Shown piece after piece: positions 1-6,916 of a DNA stretch of 15,094 nucleotides (its first letter is position 1; every line of letters starts with the position of its first letter). Origin of the DNA: CAZGTQ01 sp964528575. GTDB lineage: Bacteria; Planctomycetota; UBA1135; GCA-002686595. Location of the stretch: NCBI GenBank assembly GCA_964528575.1, contig CAZGTQ010000133.1, forward strand, positions 1-15,094, written 5' to 3'. The translations under genes and the position numbers were made by a program. The notes under the pieces were generated by a model. The model did not search any database. It had not been told where the DNA came from and saw nothing but the letters and a program-made list of their open reading frames with translations.

Positions 1-117
1 CTCGTGGCCGCCGGCGAGGCGCCGCGCGACGAGCCAGGCGGCGCCGAGCAGGAGGGTGCTGTGGACCAGATAGGTCGCGCACCAGGCGAGGACGACGAGG
101 TCGGCGCGTTCGGGCAT
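1..117 (-). CDS. M56 family (BlaR1-like) membrane metallopeptidase, N-terminal fragment
   Basis: Only the first 39 codons lie in the window; the gene runs off the left edge. The start ATG (complement of 115-117) lies 3 nt after the stop of the BlaI-type gene and has a strong Shine-Dalgarno sequence (GAGGAGG, complement of 126-132). The fragment begins MPERADLVVLAW and continues as a hydrophobic helix (about residues 7-32) ending in an Arg pair, which fits the first transmembrane segment of a BlaR1/MecR1-type sensor protease. In that family a membrane zinc protease senses a signal and relieves repression by its partner BlaI, and genes directly downstream of blaI are usually M56 proteases. The HExxH zinc motif would lie outside the window, so the assignment rests on gene order plus the membrane helix. 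Confidence 0.6.
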   Translation of the reverse strand, partial: MPERADLVVLAWCATYLVHSTLLLGAAWLVARRLAGGHE

Positions 118-120
118 CGC

Positions 121-516
121 TCAATCCTCCTCGGGTCCCAGCTCGTCTTCGTTGTCCGCGATGAGCTGGCGCAGCGTCTCGAGCTCGCTGCGCTCGATCT
201 CCTGCTCGGTGAGCAGGTGGCTGACGAGCGCCGCCACGTCGCCGCCGAAGAGCGAATCGGTGAGCTCGGCGACCATCGAGCGCTGGACCTCGGCCTCGCT
301 GACGAGCGGCCGGTACACGAACTGCCGGCCGTCGGTGCGGTGCGCGACGGCGCCCTTGCGCTCGAGCTTGGACAGCATCGTCGCGATCGTCGTGAGCGCG
401 CGGCTGCGTTCGGGCTCGAGGGCCGCGTGGACCTGCGCTACCGTCGCCTCCCCGGCGCTCCAGAGGACGCGCATGATCGCGAGCTGCAGCTCGCCGAGAG
501 AACAGGATCGCTTCAT
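121..516 (-). CDS. blaI: BlaI/MecI/CopY-family transcriptional repressor
   Basis: 131-aa protein, the usual length for this family. The N-terminal part (about residues 5-72) reads as the Penicillinase_R winged helix: LGELQLAIMRVLW, then ATVAQVHAAL, then TTIATMLSKLERKGAV for helix 3 and the start of the wing, ending in GRQFVYRPLVS. The C-terminal part (about 73-122) is the helical dimerisation region containing the segment where BlaI and MecI are cleaved (SLFGGDVAALVSHLL), followed by an acidic tail. Members bind operators as dimers and repress their own operon and neighbouring targets until the partner protease inactivates them. The ATG at 514-516 was chosen because the homology starts there, although only a weak GGAG lies upstream. 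It is divergent from the MoxR-Bat operon, and two candidate operators lie between them. The natural signal cannot be told from sequence; beta-lactam resistance should not be assumed. Confidence 0.9.
   Translation of the reverse strand: MKRSCSLGELQLAIMRVLWSAGEATVAQVHAALEPERSRALTTIATMLSKLERKGAVAHRTDGRQFVYRPLVSEAEVQRSMVAELTDSLFGGDVAALVSHLLTEQEIERSELETLRQLIADNEDELGPEED
126..132 (-). promoter_or_regulatory. Ribosome binding site for the M56 gene
   Basis: On the minus strand the sequence reads GAGGAGG, followed by 8 nt and the ATG at 117. It lies inside the last codons of the repressor gene. It fixes the M56 start and shows that the pair is organised as an operon. Confidence 0.7.
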
Positions 517-804
517 CGCTGCCGTATGCTCCGCAGGACCGCTCGGGGGCCGCGCGCCAGAACCGTCAGGCCGGGGACGATGCCGGTGGACGGCGGACGG
601 GCGCCGGTGAACTACCGAGGTAATACGACCGAGGTAGTAGTTCCGCCAGCACGAGTTGCACTTTTTCCGGCGGGAGCATCTTGAGAACGGCGACCGGGCG
701 GTTTCACTCCCTGCCCGCGCGCCCTGCCCCGCCCGCCCGCGCACTCGCTCCCAACGCCGCGGTCGCGACGCCGTAAACGTCGGCCCCGCCCACGGATACC
801 ACGA
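517..804. promoter_or_regulatory. Divergent intergenic control region between blaI-type gene and moxR
   Basis: This 288-nt non-coding stretch is the longest in the window. Its least GC-rich part is about 611-690, the likely promoter zone for one or both directions. It includes the tandem operator at 611-638 and a TTGCAC hexamer (656-661) followed by TCTTGA (679-684) at 17-nt spacing, which is only a weak plus-strand sigma-70-like match. No convincing -35/-10 pair was found for the minus strand. No hairpin with a T-run was seen, and there is no clear Shine-Dalgarno before the moxR ATG at 805, which could mean a short leader or a start not dependent on SD. Confidence 0.5.
611..638. promoter_or_regulatory. 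Tandem BlaI/CopY-type operator (two 14-bp near-palindromes)
   Basis: Two abutting 14-mers are visible: ACTACCGAGGTAAT (611-624) and ACGACCGAGGTAGT (625-638). They differ from each other at two positions. Each is an inverted repeat with 5 of 6 arm bases paired around a central GA, and together they imply a perfect consensus ACTACC-GA-GGTAGT. The core TAC-N4-GTA matches the general operator form known for BlaI, MecI and CopY proteins (TACA-NN-TGTA and relatives). The site is about 95 nt upstream of the repressor start and about 165 nt upstream of the moxR start, so it could control the repressor operon, the Bat operon or both. Binding is inferred. Confidence 0.7.
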
Positions 805-1800
805 ATGAGCCCGGCCCGATCCTCCACACCGCCCGCCTCCGCCCGCTCCGACGCCCTGTGGGTCGCCGATCTCCAGCGCTCCCTCGCGCGGGTGATCGTC
901 GGTCAGGACGACCTGATCCACGGGATGCTCATCGGGCTCCTGACCGGTGGCCACCTCCTGCTCGAGGGGGTCCCCGGGATCGCGAAGACGCTCGCGGTCT
1001 CCTCGCTCGCCGGAGCGGTCCGCGCGACGTTCGCGCGGATCCAGTTCACGCCCGACCTCTTGCCGTCCGACCTCGTCGGCACCGAGATCTACAACGCGAA
1101 GGCGGGCGACTTCACCGTGCGTCGCGGGCCGATCTTCGCGAACTTCGTGCTCGCCGACGAGATCAACCGCGCGCCCGCGAAGGTGCAGTCGGCGCTGCTC
1201 GAGGCGATGCAGGAGCGGCAGGTGTCGATCGGCGGCCGCACGATGCCGCTGCCCGACCCGTTCCTCGTGCTCGCGACGCAGAACCCGATCGAGCAGGAGG
1301 GCACGTACACGATGCCCGAGGCGCAGCTCGACCGCTTCTTCCTGAAGCTCCTCGTCACGTACCCGAGCCGCGAGGAGGAGCTCGAGGTCATGGCCCGCAT
1401 GGCGACGACCGGCGCGCCGCCGCCGGTCGAAGAGGTCGTCGACCTCGACACGATCCACGCCGCGCGGCGCGCCGTCGACGCGGTGCGTCTCGAGGAGCGC
1501 CTGCGCGAGTACATCGTCTCGATCGTGCGCTCGACGCGTGCTCCCGAACAGCACGGCATGGCCGAGCTCGCCGGTCAGATCCTCTACGGGGCGTCGCCGC
1601 GCGCGTCGATCGTGCTGTCGCTCGCCTCGCGCGCGAACGCGTTCCTCGAGGGCCGCGACTACGCGACGCCGGGCGACGTCAAGCGCGTCGCACACGACGC
1701 GCTGCGCCACCGGATCATCCCCTCGTACGAGGCGGAGGCCGAAGGGCGCACGTCGGACGACCTGATCGCGCGCGTGCTCGAGACGGTTCCGGTGCCCTGA
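805..1800 (+). CDS. moxR: MoxR-family AAA+ ATPase
   Basis: 331-aa AAA+ ATPase of normal MoxR length. Visible motifs in order: VGQ near residue 32 (the conserved start of the ATPase core), Walker A GVPGIAKT at 55-62, the pore-loop region FTPDLLPSDLVGTE at about 81-94, Walker B VLADE at 115-119 followed by INRAPAK, sensor-1 ATQNP at 157-161, then EGTYTMPEAQLDRF with its Asp-Arg. The C-terminal part (about 230-325) is the helical AAA lid, including YGASPRASI. MoxR proteins act as chaperone-like ATPases on partner vWA proteins, here encoded next door. It is first gene of the plus-strand operon, with the DUF58 gene starting 5 nt after its stop. The next in-frame ATG would remove the conserved VGQ region, so the start at 805 is preferred even though no Shine-Dalgarno is evident. 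Confidence 0.95.
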   Translation: MSPARSSTPPASARSDALWVADLQRSLARVIVGQDDLIHGMLIGLLTGGHLLLEGVPGIAKTLAVSSLAGAVRATFARIQFTPDLLPSDLVGTEIYNAKAGDFTVRRGPIFANFVLADEINRAPAKVQSALLEAMQERQVSIGGRTMPLPDPFLVLATQNPIEQEGTYTMPEAQLDRFFLKLLVTYPSREEELEVMARMATTGAPPPVEEVVDLDTIHAARRAVDAVRLEERLREYIVSIVRSTRAPEQHGMAELAGQILYGASPRASIVLSLASRANAFLEGRDYATPGDVKRVAHDALRHRIIPSYEAEAEGRTSDDLIARVLETVPVP

Positions 1801-1805
1801 GGGCC

Positions 1806-2744
1806 ATGCCGCGCGACACGGAGGGCCAAGGCGACGCGACGGTCGCGCCCGAGCTGATGGCGCGCGTGCGCCAGATCCAGCTCAGGACGCGCGAGCTCGT
1901 CTCGAACGCGCTGTCGGGCGGCTACCGCAGCACGTTCCGCGGCACCGGCATCGAGTTCGAGGAGGTGCGCGAGTACGAGCCGGGCGACGACGCGCGCTCG
2001 ATCGACTGGAAGGTCACGGCGCGCAGCGACCGGCCGTTCGTCAAGACGTACGTCGAGGAGCGCCAGCTCACGCTGATGTTCCTGGTCGACACGAGCTACT
2101 CGATGGACTTCGGCAGCACGACCTCGACCAAGCGCGAGAAGGCGGCCGAGCTCTGCGCGCTGCTCGCGTTCGTCGCGGCGCGCCAACAGGACCAGGTCGG
2201 CCTGTGCCTGTTCGCCGACGAGCCGGGCGTGCACCTGGCGCCGAAAAAGGGCAGCAAGCACGTGCTGCGGGTCGTGCGCGAGGTGATCGCCGCGCCGCCC
2301 GGCGGCCGCGGCAGCTCGCTCGTGTCCGTGCTCGAGCACCAGGTGCGCACGCTGCGCCGGCGCTCGATGCTCTTCGTCGTCAGCGACTTCCTCGACGCGG
2401 GCGCCGACGGCGCGTGGACCGAGGAGCTGCGCCGACTCGCGCGGCGTCACGACGTGATCGCCGTGCGCGTGGTCGACCCGTTCGAGGAAGAGCTGCCGCA
2501 CGCGGGGCTCGTCGCGCTGCGCGAGATCGAGTCCGGCCGCCTGGTCGAGGTCGACACGCGCTCGCGGCGCGTGCGCGAGCGCTGGGCCGCGGCCGCGCGC
2601 GAGCGGCGCGAGCGGCTCGCCCAGGCGCTCTCCCGCGCGCGCGTCGACCTGATCGAGATCTCGACCGACGCGGACGTCGCCGACCCCGTCGTGCGCTACT
2701 TCCGCTCGCGCGCGCGCCGCCGCCGCACGGGAGGCGCGCGGTGA
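1806..2744 (+). CDS. DUF58 / vWA-like domain protein of the Bat locus
   Basis: 312-aa soluble protein. It carries the DUF58 signature: SGGYRSTFRGTGIEFEEVRE (about 37-56), GDDARSIDWKVTARS (60-74) and PFVKTYVEER (77-86). This leads into a vWA-like fold with an intact MIDAS motif, D95-T-S97-Y-S99, and a later beta strand ending VVSDF (about 191-195). DUF58 proteins almost always sit directly after a MoxR ATPase, and the pair is thought to work together in assembly or stress response; the biochemical role is not settled. The ATG at 1806 follows the moxR stop after 5 nt. An in-frame ATG 17 codons later (MARVRQIQ) is a possible alternative start. No membrane helix is seen, so it is probably cytoplasmic or recruited to the membrane by its neighbours. 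Confidence 0.93.
   Translation: MPRDTEGQGDATVAPELMARVRQIQLRTRELVSNALSGGYRSTFRGTGIEFEEVREYEPGDDARSIDWKVTARSDRPFVKTYVEERQLTLMFLVDTSYSMDFGSTTSTKREKAAELCALLAFVAARQQDQVGLCLFADEPGVHLAPKKGSKHVLRVVREVIAAPPGGRGSSLVSVLEHQVRTLRRRSMLFVVSDFLDAGADGAWTEELRRLARRHDVIAVRVVDPFEEELPHAGLVALREIESGRLVEVDTRSRRVRERWAAAARERRERLAQALSRARVDLIEISTDADVADPVVRYFRSRARRRRTGGAR
2729..2734 (+). promoter_or_regulatory. Ribosome binding site deciding the GTG start at 2741
   Basis: GGGAGG lies 6 nt before a GTG that overlaps the DUF58 stop as GTGA. It supports this GTG over later start codons. Confidence 0.6.
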
Positions 2745-3724
2745 GCCGGCGCGCGACCGTGGCGTCGCTGCCCGCGCTCGCGCCTGCGTGGTGCGCGCTC
2801 GCGCTCGTCGCGGCCGCGCAGGACGCGGACGCGCCGAGCGACCTCGCGCCGTTCGATCCCACGGCGATCGAGGCGCGCTTCACGGCCGAGCCGACGGCGG
2901 TCGCGGTCGGCGAGCCGATGCTCTGGACGCTCGACGTCGTGCACCCCGCAGGGCACCCGCCTGTCGCGGCGGAGCCGCTCGAGCTCGACCTGTCGTGGGC
3001 GGTGCTCGACGCCCTCGCGCCGCTCACGCTGCCGTTCGGCGAGCGCCCCGGCGTCGCGCGCACGCGCTTCGAGTGGCGCGTCGTCGCGCTCGAGCCGGGC
3101 GCGCTCGACGCGGTCGCGCCGCGCGTCGAGATCGGCGGCGTGCGCGTCGGCGTCGAGCCGCTGCGGGTGACGTCGACGGGCGTCCTGCGCGAGGGCGAGG
3201 ACGAGCCGCGCGCGCCGATCGGCTTTCGTCCGGTGCCGGGCGAGGAGCCCCGGGCGGGCGTCGCCTGGCTCGCGCCGGCGGCGGCCGGCGCGGCGCTCCT
3301 GCTCGCGCTCGGCGCGTTCGTCGCCCTGCGCCGCCGGCGTTCTTTCGCGCCGGCGCCGGCGCCGACGTTCGAGGAGCGCTTCGCCGCGCTGAGCGCGGCC
3401 GAGCGCGGCGACTCGGACGCGGTCGCCGGCGCGCACTTCGCGCTCGCCGAGCTCGTGCGCGAGGCGGGCGAGGCGCGGCTCGGCTTCGCCGGCCGCGGCT
3501 GCACCGACGACGAGTGGCTCGCGCTCGCCGCGTCGCGCCGAGCCGCACGAGACCGGCCCGAGGGCGGCGCGCTCGCCGACGTCGAGCGCGTGCTTGCGCG
3601 CTGCGCGGCGGTCAAGTTCGCCGGCGAACGGCCGACGGCGTGGGCGTTCGACGAGACGCTCGAGCTCGCCCGCGGCGCGCTCGACGCGTTCGCGCGCGAC
3701 GACGCGCGGGAGGGGGCGGCGTGA
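2741..3724 (+). CDS. Bat-locus membrane protein: exported ectodomain, one TM helix, DUF4381-like C-terminal region
   Basis: 327 aa from a GTG start. Residues 1-26 form a signal peptide with a plausible cleavage after VAAA (before QDAD). About 40-145 is a beta-rich extracytoplasmic domain with BatD-like phrasing (FTAEPTAVAVGEPMLWTLDV). About 173-196 is a transmembrane helix followed by an RRRR stop-transfer sequence. A short Pro/Ala linker (APAPAP) leads to a helical cytoplasmic part (about 210-327) with CTDDEWLAL and a late FAGERPTAW. The position between DUF58 and BatA, and the single helix followed by a helical tail, fit DUF4381-type Bat components, but those are typically shorter and lack a large ectodomain. 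It could couple the periplasmic Bat proteins to the cytoplasmic MoxR/DUF58 pair. That role is inference and the family call is tentative. Confidence 0.8.
   Translation: MSRRATVASLPALAPAWCALALVAAAQDADAPSDLAPFDPTAIEARFTAEPTAVAVGEPMLWTLDVVHPAGHPPVAAEPLELDLSWAVLDALAPLTLPFGERPGVARTRFEWRVVALEPGALDAVAPRVEIGGVRVGVEPLRVTSTGVLREGEDEPRAPIGFRPVPGEEPRAGVAWLAPAAAGAALLLALGAFVALRRRRSFAPAPAPTFEERFAALSAAERGDSDAVAGAHFALAELVREAGEARLGFAGRGCTDDEWLALAASRRAARDRPEGGALADVERVLARCAAVKFAGERPTAWAFDETLELARGALDAFARDDAREGAA
3708..3716 (+). promoter_or_regulatory. Ribosome binding site deciding the batA GTG start
   Basis: A purine run GGGAGGGGG ends 4 nt before the GTG at 3721, which overlaps the preceding stop as GTGA. It supports a coupled GTG start for batA. 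Confidence 0.55.
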
Positions 3725-4779
3725 GCGCGCCCGTCCAGGACGGGCCGAGCGCCGCGACCGGTGCGCTCGAGCTGTGGGGCGATCTCGCGCTCGCCGACCC
3801 GTGGTTCCTCGTGCTGATCCCGGTCGCGCTCGTCGCGCTCGCCCTCGGCCGCGGACGCCGCGCGCGCGCTGCGGGGCGCGCCCCGGTGCTGCCGGCGGGC
3901 GGGCTGCCGCGCTCGCTGCGTCAGACGCTCGCGTGGCTGCCGGCGGCGCTGCAGGGGCTCGCGCTCGTGCTCGTCGTGCTCGCGCTCGCGCGGCCGCTGC
4001 GCGGCGAGGTCGAGCAGATCGACACCTCGGAGGGCGTCGACATCGCGCTCGTGATCGACCGCTCGTCGTCGATGCAGCACGGCGACCTCGACCCGGAGCG
4101 CGCGCGGTCGCGGCTCGCGGTCGTCAAGGAGGTCGTCGGCGACTTCGCGCGCCGGCGCATGACCGACCGCGAGGGCGCGGCGGACAACGTCGCGTTGTTC
4201 ACGTTCGCGCGCTTCCCGCAGCTCTTGTGCCCGTTCACGCTCGACGTCGGCGCGCTCGAGGCGTTCCTCGAGACCGTCGAGCTCGTGCGCTACAACGAGG
4301 AGGACGGGACCGGCATCGGGGTCGCGCTCGCGAAGGCGGTCGCGGTGCTGCGCGAGAGCGAGGCGAAGTCGCGCGTCGTCGTGCTGCTCACCGACGGCGA
4401 GAACAACATCGACGACATCGCGCCCAACGAGGCGGCCGAGCTCGCGGCGGAGGAGGGCGTCAAGGTCTACACCGTTCTCGCGGGCCGCTATCAGTACCAC
4501 CAGACGCACTTCGGCGGCTGGCAGGAGCTCGACCTGCGGCTCGACACGGGCGAGCTCGAGGCGATCGCGGAGATGACGGGCGGCCAGTTCTTCGAAGCGC
4601 GCGACCGCCAGGCGCTCGAAGACGTGTACGCCCAGATCGAGCGGCTCGAGCGGACGCCGCGCGAGGAGCAGCGGCGCGTCGAGAGCTTCGACCTGTACGT
4701 CTGGCTGCTCCTGCCGGCGGCGGCGCTCTACCTGTTCGCGTGGCTGTCGATCGGCACGTGGGCCCGGAGGCTGCCGTGA
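3721..4779 (+). CDS. batA: BatA: vWA-domain membrane protein
   Basis: 352 aa, typical BatA size and layout. Two N-terminal transmembrane helices (about 28-43, preceded by the usual DPWFL, and about 72-91) precede the vWA domain (about 105-300), and a last helix lies at about 325-345. The MIDAS is complete: D113-R-S115-S-S117, then Thr197 in DGTGIG, then Asp225 in LLTDGEN. The domain closes with the family-typical IAEMTGGQFFEARD. BatA and BatB are membrane-anchored vWA proteins whose domains probably engage metal-dependent ligands or each other, with MoxR as the motor; work on Bacteroides linked the locus to aerotolerance. Because the vWA domain lies between the second and last helix, it is probably on the outer face of the cytoplasmic membrane. 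It overlaps both neighbours by 4 nt. Confidence 0.93.
   Translation: MSAPVQDGPSAATGALELWGDLALADPWFLVLIPVALVALALGRGRRARAAGRAPVLPAGGLPRSLRQTLAWLPAALQGLALVLVVLALARPLRGEVEQIDTSEGVDIALVIDRSSSMQHGDLDPERARSRLAVVKEVVGDFARRRMTDREGAADNVALFTFARFPQLLCPFTLDVGALEAFLETVELVRYNEEDGTGIGVALAKAVAVLRESEAKSRVVVLLTDGENNIDDIAPNEAAELAAEEGVKVYTVLAGRYQYHQTHFGGWQELDLRLDTGELEAIAEMTGGQFFEARDRQALEDVYAQIERLERTPREEQRRVESFDLYVWLLLPAAALYLFAWLSIGTWARRLP
4766..4770 (+). promoter_or_regulatory. Ribosome binding site deciding the batB GTG start
   Basis: GGAGG lies 5 nt before the GTG at 4776, which overlaps the batA stop as GTGA. The spacing is near ideal. Confidence 0.65.
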
Positions 4780-5807
4780 ACCGTCTGGGCACGGGTTTCG
4801 AGCTGCTGCGCCCGGAGCTGTGGTGGACGGGCCTCGGCGTCGTGCTGCTGGTTGCGGCGGGCGCGTACGGGCTCGTGCGGCGGCGGAGCGAGCGGCGCCG
4901 GCTCGTGCACGAGACGCAGCTCGAGCGCTTCTTCGGCGGCTTCTCCGCGGGACGCGCGGCCGTCCGCGTCGCATTCGCGGGGGCCGCCGCCGCGTTCCTG
5001 TTCGCCTCGCTCCTCGGCCCCGTGCTGGGGTACACGCAGCGCCGCGTCGTGCGCCGCGGGCTCGACCTCGTCGTGTGCGTCGACACGTCGCGCAGCATGC
5101 TCGCCGAGGACTTGCGTCCGAACCGGCTCGAGCGCGCGTTGCGCGAGGTACGCGGCCTGTTCGACCAGCTCGCCGGCGATCGCGTCGCGGTCGTCGCGTT
5201 CTCCGGCGACGCGCGCGACGTGTCGCCGCTGACGCACGACACGTCGACGCTGACCGACCTGCTCCGCTACGTGTCGCCCGACGACAACCGAGTCGGCGGA
5301 ACCGACCTGGGCGCGGCGCTCGAGCACGCGCTCGCGCTCTTCGACGGCCGCACCGGCGCGCACGAGGCGATCGTGCTGCTCACCGACGGCGAGGACCTGT
5401 CGGGCCACGGGCGCGAGGCCGCGCGCGAGGCGGCGAAGCGCGGCATCCGCGTCTTCGTCGTCGGCGTGGGCACGCGGCAGGGCGGCAAGATCCGCGTCGT
5501 GGGGAGCGACGGGCGCGAGTCGTTCCTCGTCGGCCCCGAAGGCGAGGAGGTCGTCACGCGGCTCGAGGACGAGACGCTGCGCGAGCTCGCCGAGTCGACC
5601 GGCGGCGAGTACCTCTCGACCGAGGAGTCGGCGACGCCGCTCGAGACGCTGTTCGAGCGACGCGTCGCGCGCCTCGACCGGCGCGACCTCGAGGGCGGCG
5701 TCCAGCGCGTGCCGCACGACCGCTTCCAGTACACCCTGGCGCTCGCGTTCCTGTTCATGCTGGCCGAGGTCGGCCTGCGCGAGCGCCGCCGCAAGTTGCA
5801 CCGATGA
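4776..5807 (+). CDS. batB: BatB: vWA-domain membrane protein
   Basis: 343 aa from a GTG start. The layout matches BatA: helices at about 17-34 and 63-85, a vWA domain at about 95-290, and a final helix at about 318-335. The MIDAS is intact: D103-T-S105-R-S107, Thr176 in GGTDLG and Asp204 in LLTDGED. Family features include the AEDLRPNRLERA segment after the MIDAS loop, AFSGDA, and LAESTGGEYL near the end of the domain. In several proteobacteria this domain is fused to the TPR/BatC part, whereas here BatC is a separate gene starting inside the batB stop codon (ATGA). It probably pairs with BatA in the membrane. The paralogy of the two is evident from the shared helix-helix-vWA-helix order. Confidence 0.93.
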   Translation: MNRLGTGFELLRPELWWTGLGVVLLVAAGAYGLVRRRSERRRLVHETQLERFFGGFSAGRAAVRVAFAGAAAAFLFASLLGPVLGYTQRRVVRRGLDLVVCVDTSRSMLAEDLRPNRLERALREVRGLFDQLAGDRVAVVAFSGDARDVSPLTHDTSTLTDLLRYVSPDDNRVGGTDLGAALEHALALFDGRTGAHEAIVLLTDGEDLSGHGREAAREAAKRGIRVFVVGVGTRQGGKIRVVGSDGRESFLVGPEGEEVVTRLEDETLRELAESTGGEYLSTEESATPLETLFERRVARLDRRDLEGGVQRVPHDRFQYTLALAFLFMLAEVGLRERRRKLHR

Positions 5808-6916
5808 CGTCTCTCGTTCCCTTCCTCTTGCTCCTCGGCGCCGCCCAGGAGCCCGCCGCCGAGCCGCCGGCGCCCCAGCCGTACGAGGGCTCGGTCGCCG
5901 CGGGGCTGCGCGCATTGATCGATCGCTCGCGCGCCGACGACGCGGCCGGCGCGCAGGAGCTCGCCGATGCGCTGCTCGCGCGCGCGGGCGCGCTCGCGCT
6001 CGAGCCGACCTGGCGCGCGGAGGTGCGCTACGCCGAGGGCGTCGCGCGCTGGCGCGCCGAGGAGCTCGTCGCCGCCGCCGATTCGTTCCTCGCCGCGCGC
6101 GCCGACGCCGGCCCGGGCGAGCTGCGCGCCGACGCGACGTACGACGCGGGCACGATGTACCTGCTCGAGGGCGAGCGCTGGTACGCGGAGATCCCCGAGG
6201 TCGCGGGCGCCGCGGCCGCGCCCGGCGCGGCGCTGCCGCCGCTGGCCGTGCCGCCGATGCCCGTGCCGCCGATGCCCGGTGCGCCGGCCGGCGCCGCGGG
6301 GGACGCGGAGGAGCCCGATCCGCTCGCCCAGGCGCACGACGCGTACGTGCGCGCGCGCGGCGCGCTGATCGAGCGGCTCGCGCTCTCGTGGGAGGACGCG
6401 GATCCGCGCGCGAACCTCGAGCTCGTGACGCGCCGGCTGCGGCGCCTGGAGGAGATCGAGCAGCAGCGCGAGGAGCAGCAGCAACAGGAACAAGAGCAGC
6501 AACAGGAACAGGAGCAACAGGACGGCGAGAGCGAGCAGGAGCAACAGGACCAGCAGGACGGCGAGGACGGCGAGGACGGCGAAGAGGGCGAAGAGGGCGA
6601 CCAGGAGCGGGAGCAAGAGCAACCGCAGCCCGAGGGCGAGCCGCAGGAGACGTCGCGCGAGGAGGGCGAACAGGAGCAGCCCGAGCCCGAGGAGCCCGAC
6701 GAGCAGCGCGACGCCGAGCCGCAGGAGGCCGAGGAGCCACAGCCTGGGGACGGCGAGGAGCAGCAGCCCGCGCCCCGGCCGGACGACGAGCAGGTCCTCT
6801 CCGACGAGGAGGTCGTGCGCCTGCTCGACAGGTTGGGTGCGATCGAGGAGGACGCGCGCGCCCTGGAAGCGGCGCTGCGCGCGATGCGCCGCGTGCGCGT
6901 GGAGCGTGACTGGTGA
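5804..6916 (+). CDS. batC: BatC: TPR-like protein with Gln/Glu-rich linker
   Basis: 370 aa. An N-terminal hydrophobic stretch (about 3-14) reads as a short signal sequence ending near GAAQE. Residues about 33-130 and 172-215 are helical and TPR-like, including YAEGVARWRAEEL, DATYDAGTMYLLEG and ANLELVTRRLRRLEE. They are interrupted by a Pro/Ala insertion (about 133-168) with a doubled VPPMP. Residues about 216-330 are almost entirely Gln, Glu, Asp and Gly. The C-terminal 35 residues return to a folded pattern (LSDEEVVRLLDRLGAIEEDA) and end in VERDW; a similar short ending with DW is, from memory, common in Bat TPR proteins. The role is probably scaffold or adaptor for the vWA subunits. The start ATG overlaps the batB stop, and no clear Shine-Dalgarno is seen, so coupling from batB is likely. 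The Gln/Glu region is unusually long. Confidence 0.85.
   Translation: MTSLVPFLLLLGAAQEPAAEPPAPQPYEGSVAAGLRALIDRSRADDAAGAQELADALLARAGALALEPTWRAEVRYAEGVARWRAEELVAAADSFLAARADAGPGELRADATYDAGTMYLLEGERWYAEIPEVAGAAAAPGAALPPLAVPPMPVPPMPGAPAGAAGDAEEPDPLAQAHDAYVRARGALIERLALSWEDADPRANLELVTRRLRRLEEIEQQREEQQQQEQEQQQEQEQQDGESEQEQQDQQDGEDGEDGEEGEEGDQEREQEQPQPEGEPQETSREEGEQEQPEPEEPDEQRDAEPQEAEEPQPGDGEEQQPAPRPDDEQVLSDEEVVRLLDRLGAIEEDARALEAALRAMRRVRVERDW
6248..6277 (+). repeat. Perfect 15-bp tandem repeat, two copies, in batC
   Basis: GTGCCGCCGATGCCC occurs twice in direct succession and encodes VPPMP twice inside the Pro-rich insertion of BatC. It is likely to vary in copy number by slippage. Confidence 0.85.
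6455..6780 (+). repeat. Low-complexity Gln/Glu coding tract in batC
   Basis: This in-frame degenerate repeat of CAG, CAA, GAG and GAC/GGC codons encodes a run dominated by Gln and Glu, then Asp-Gly and Glu-Gly units (9-bp units near 6559-6600), then Glu-Pro-Gln. CAA and GAA codons are noticeably more frequent here than in surrounding genes, which lowers local GC. The reading frame is intact throughout. The protein product should be highly acidic, flexible or partly coiled-coil. Confidence 0.8.

Noticed and set aside
121..516. Reading the BlaI/M56 pair as a beta-lactam resistance locus
   Set aside because: No beta-lactamase or penicillin-binding protein gene is in the window, and BlaI-family regulators in environmental bacteria control many other targets.
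4..684. Plus-strand open frame covering the repressor gene
   Set aside because: It runs antisense to the BlaI-type gene, whose winged-helix motifs and operon spacing are convincing, and it continues through the intergenic operator.
656..684. TTGCAC followed by TCTTGA as a sigma-70 promoter for moxR
   Set aside because: The spacing is 17 nt but the -10 match is poor. It is kept only as a remark within the intergenic region and is not called as a promoter.
858..1805. Upstream extension of the DUF58 reading frame into moxR
   Set aside because: The open frame continues back through moxR, but the translation there is Arg/Ala-rich shadow sequence. The conserved DUF58 start fits the ATG at 1806.
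2380..4974. Long minus-strand open frame across the DUF58, ectodomain and batA genes
   Set aside because: Low-complexity Arg/Ala product lying opposite genes with clear motifs; a GC artefact.
6455..6780. Repeats in batC considered as a CRISPR array or non-coding minisatellite
   Set aside because: There are no regular spacers, units are 3 to 9 bp and degenerate, and the reading frame is intact. This is coding low complexity.
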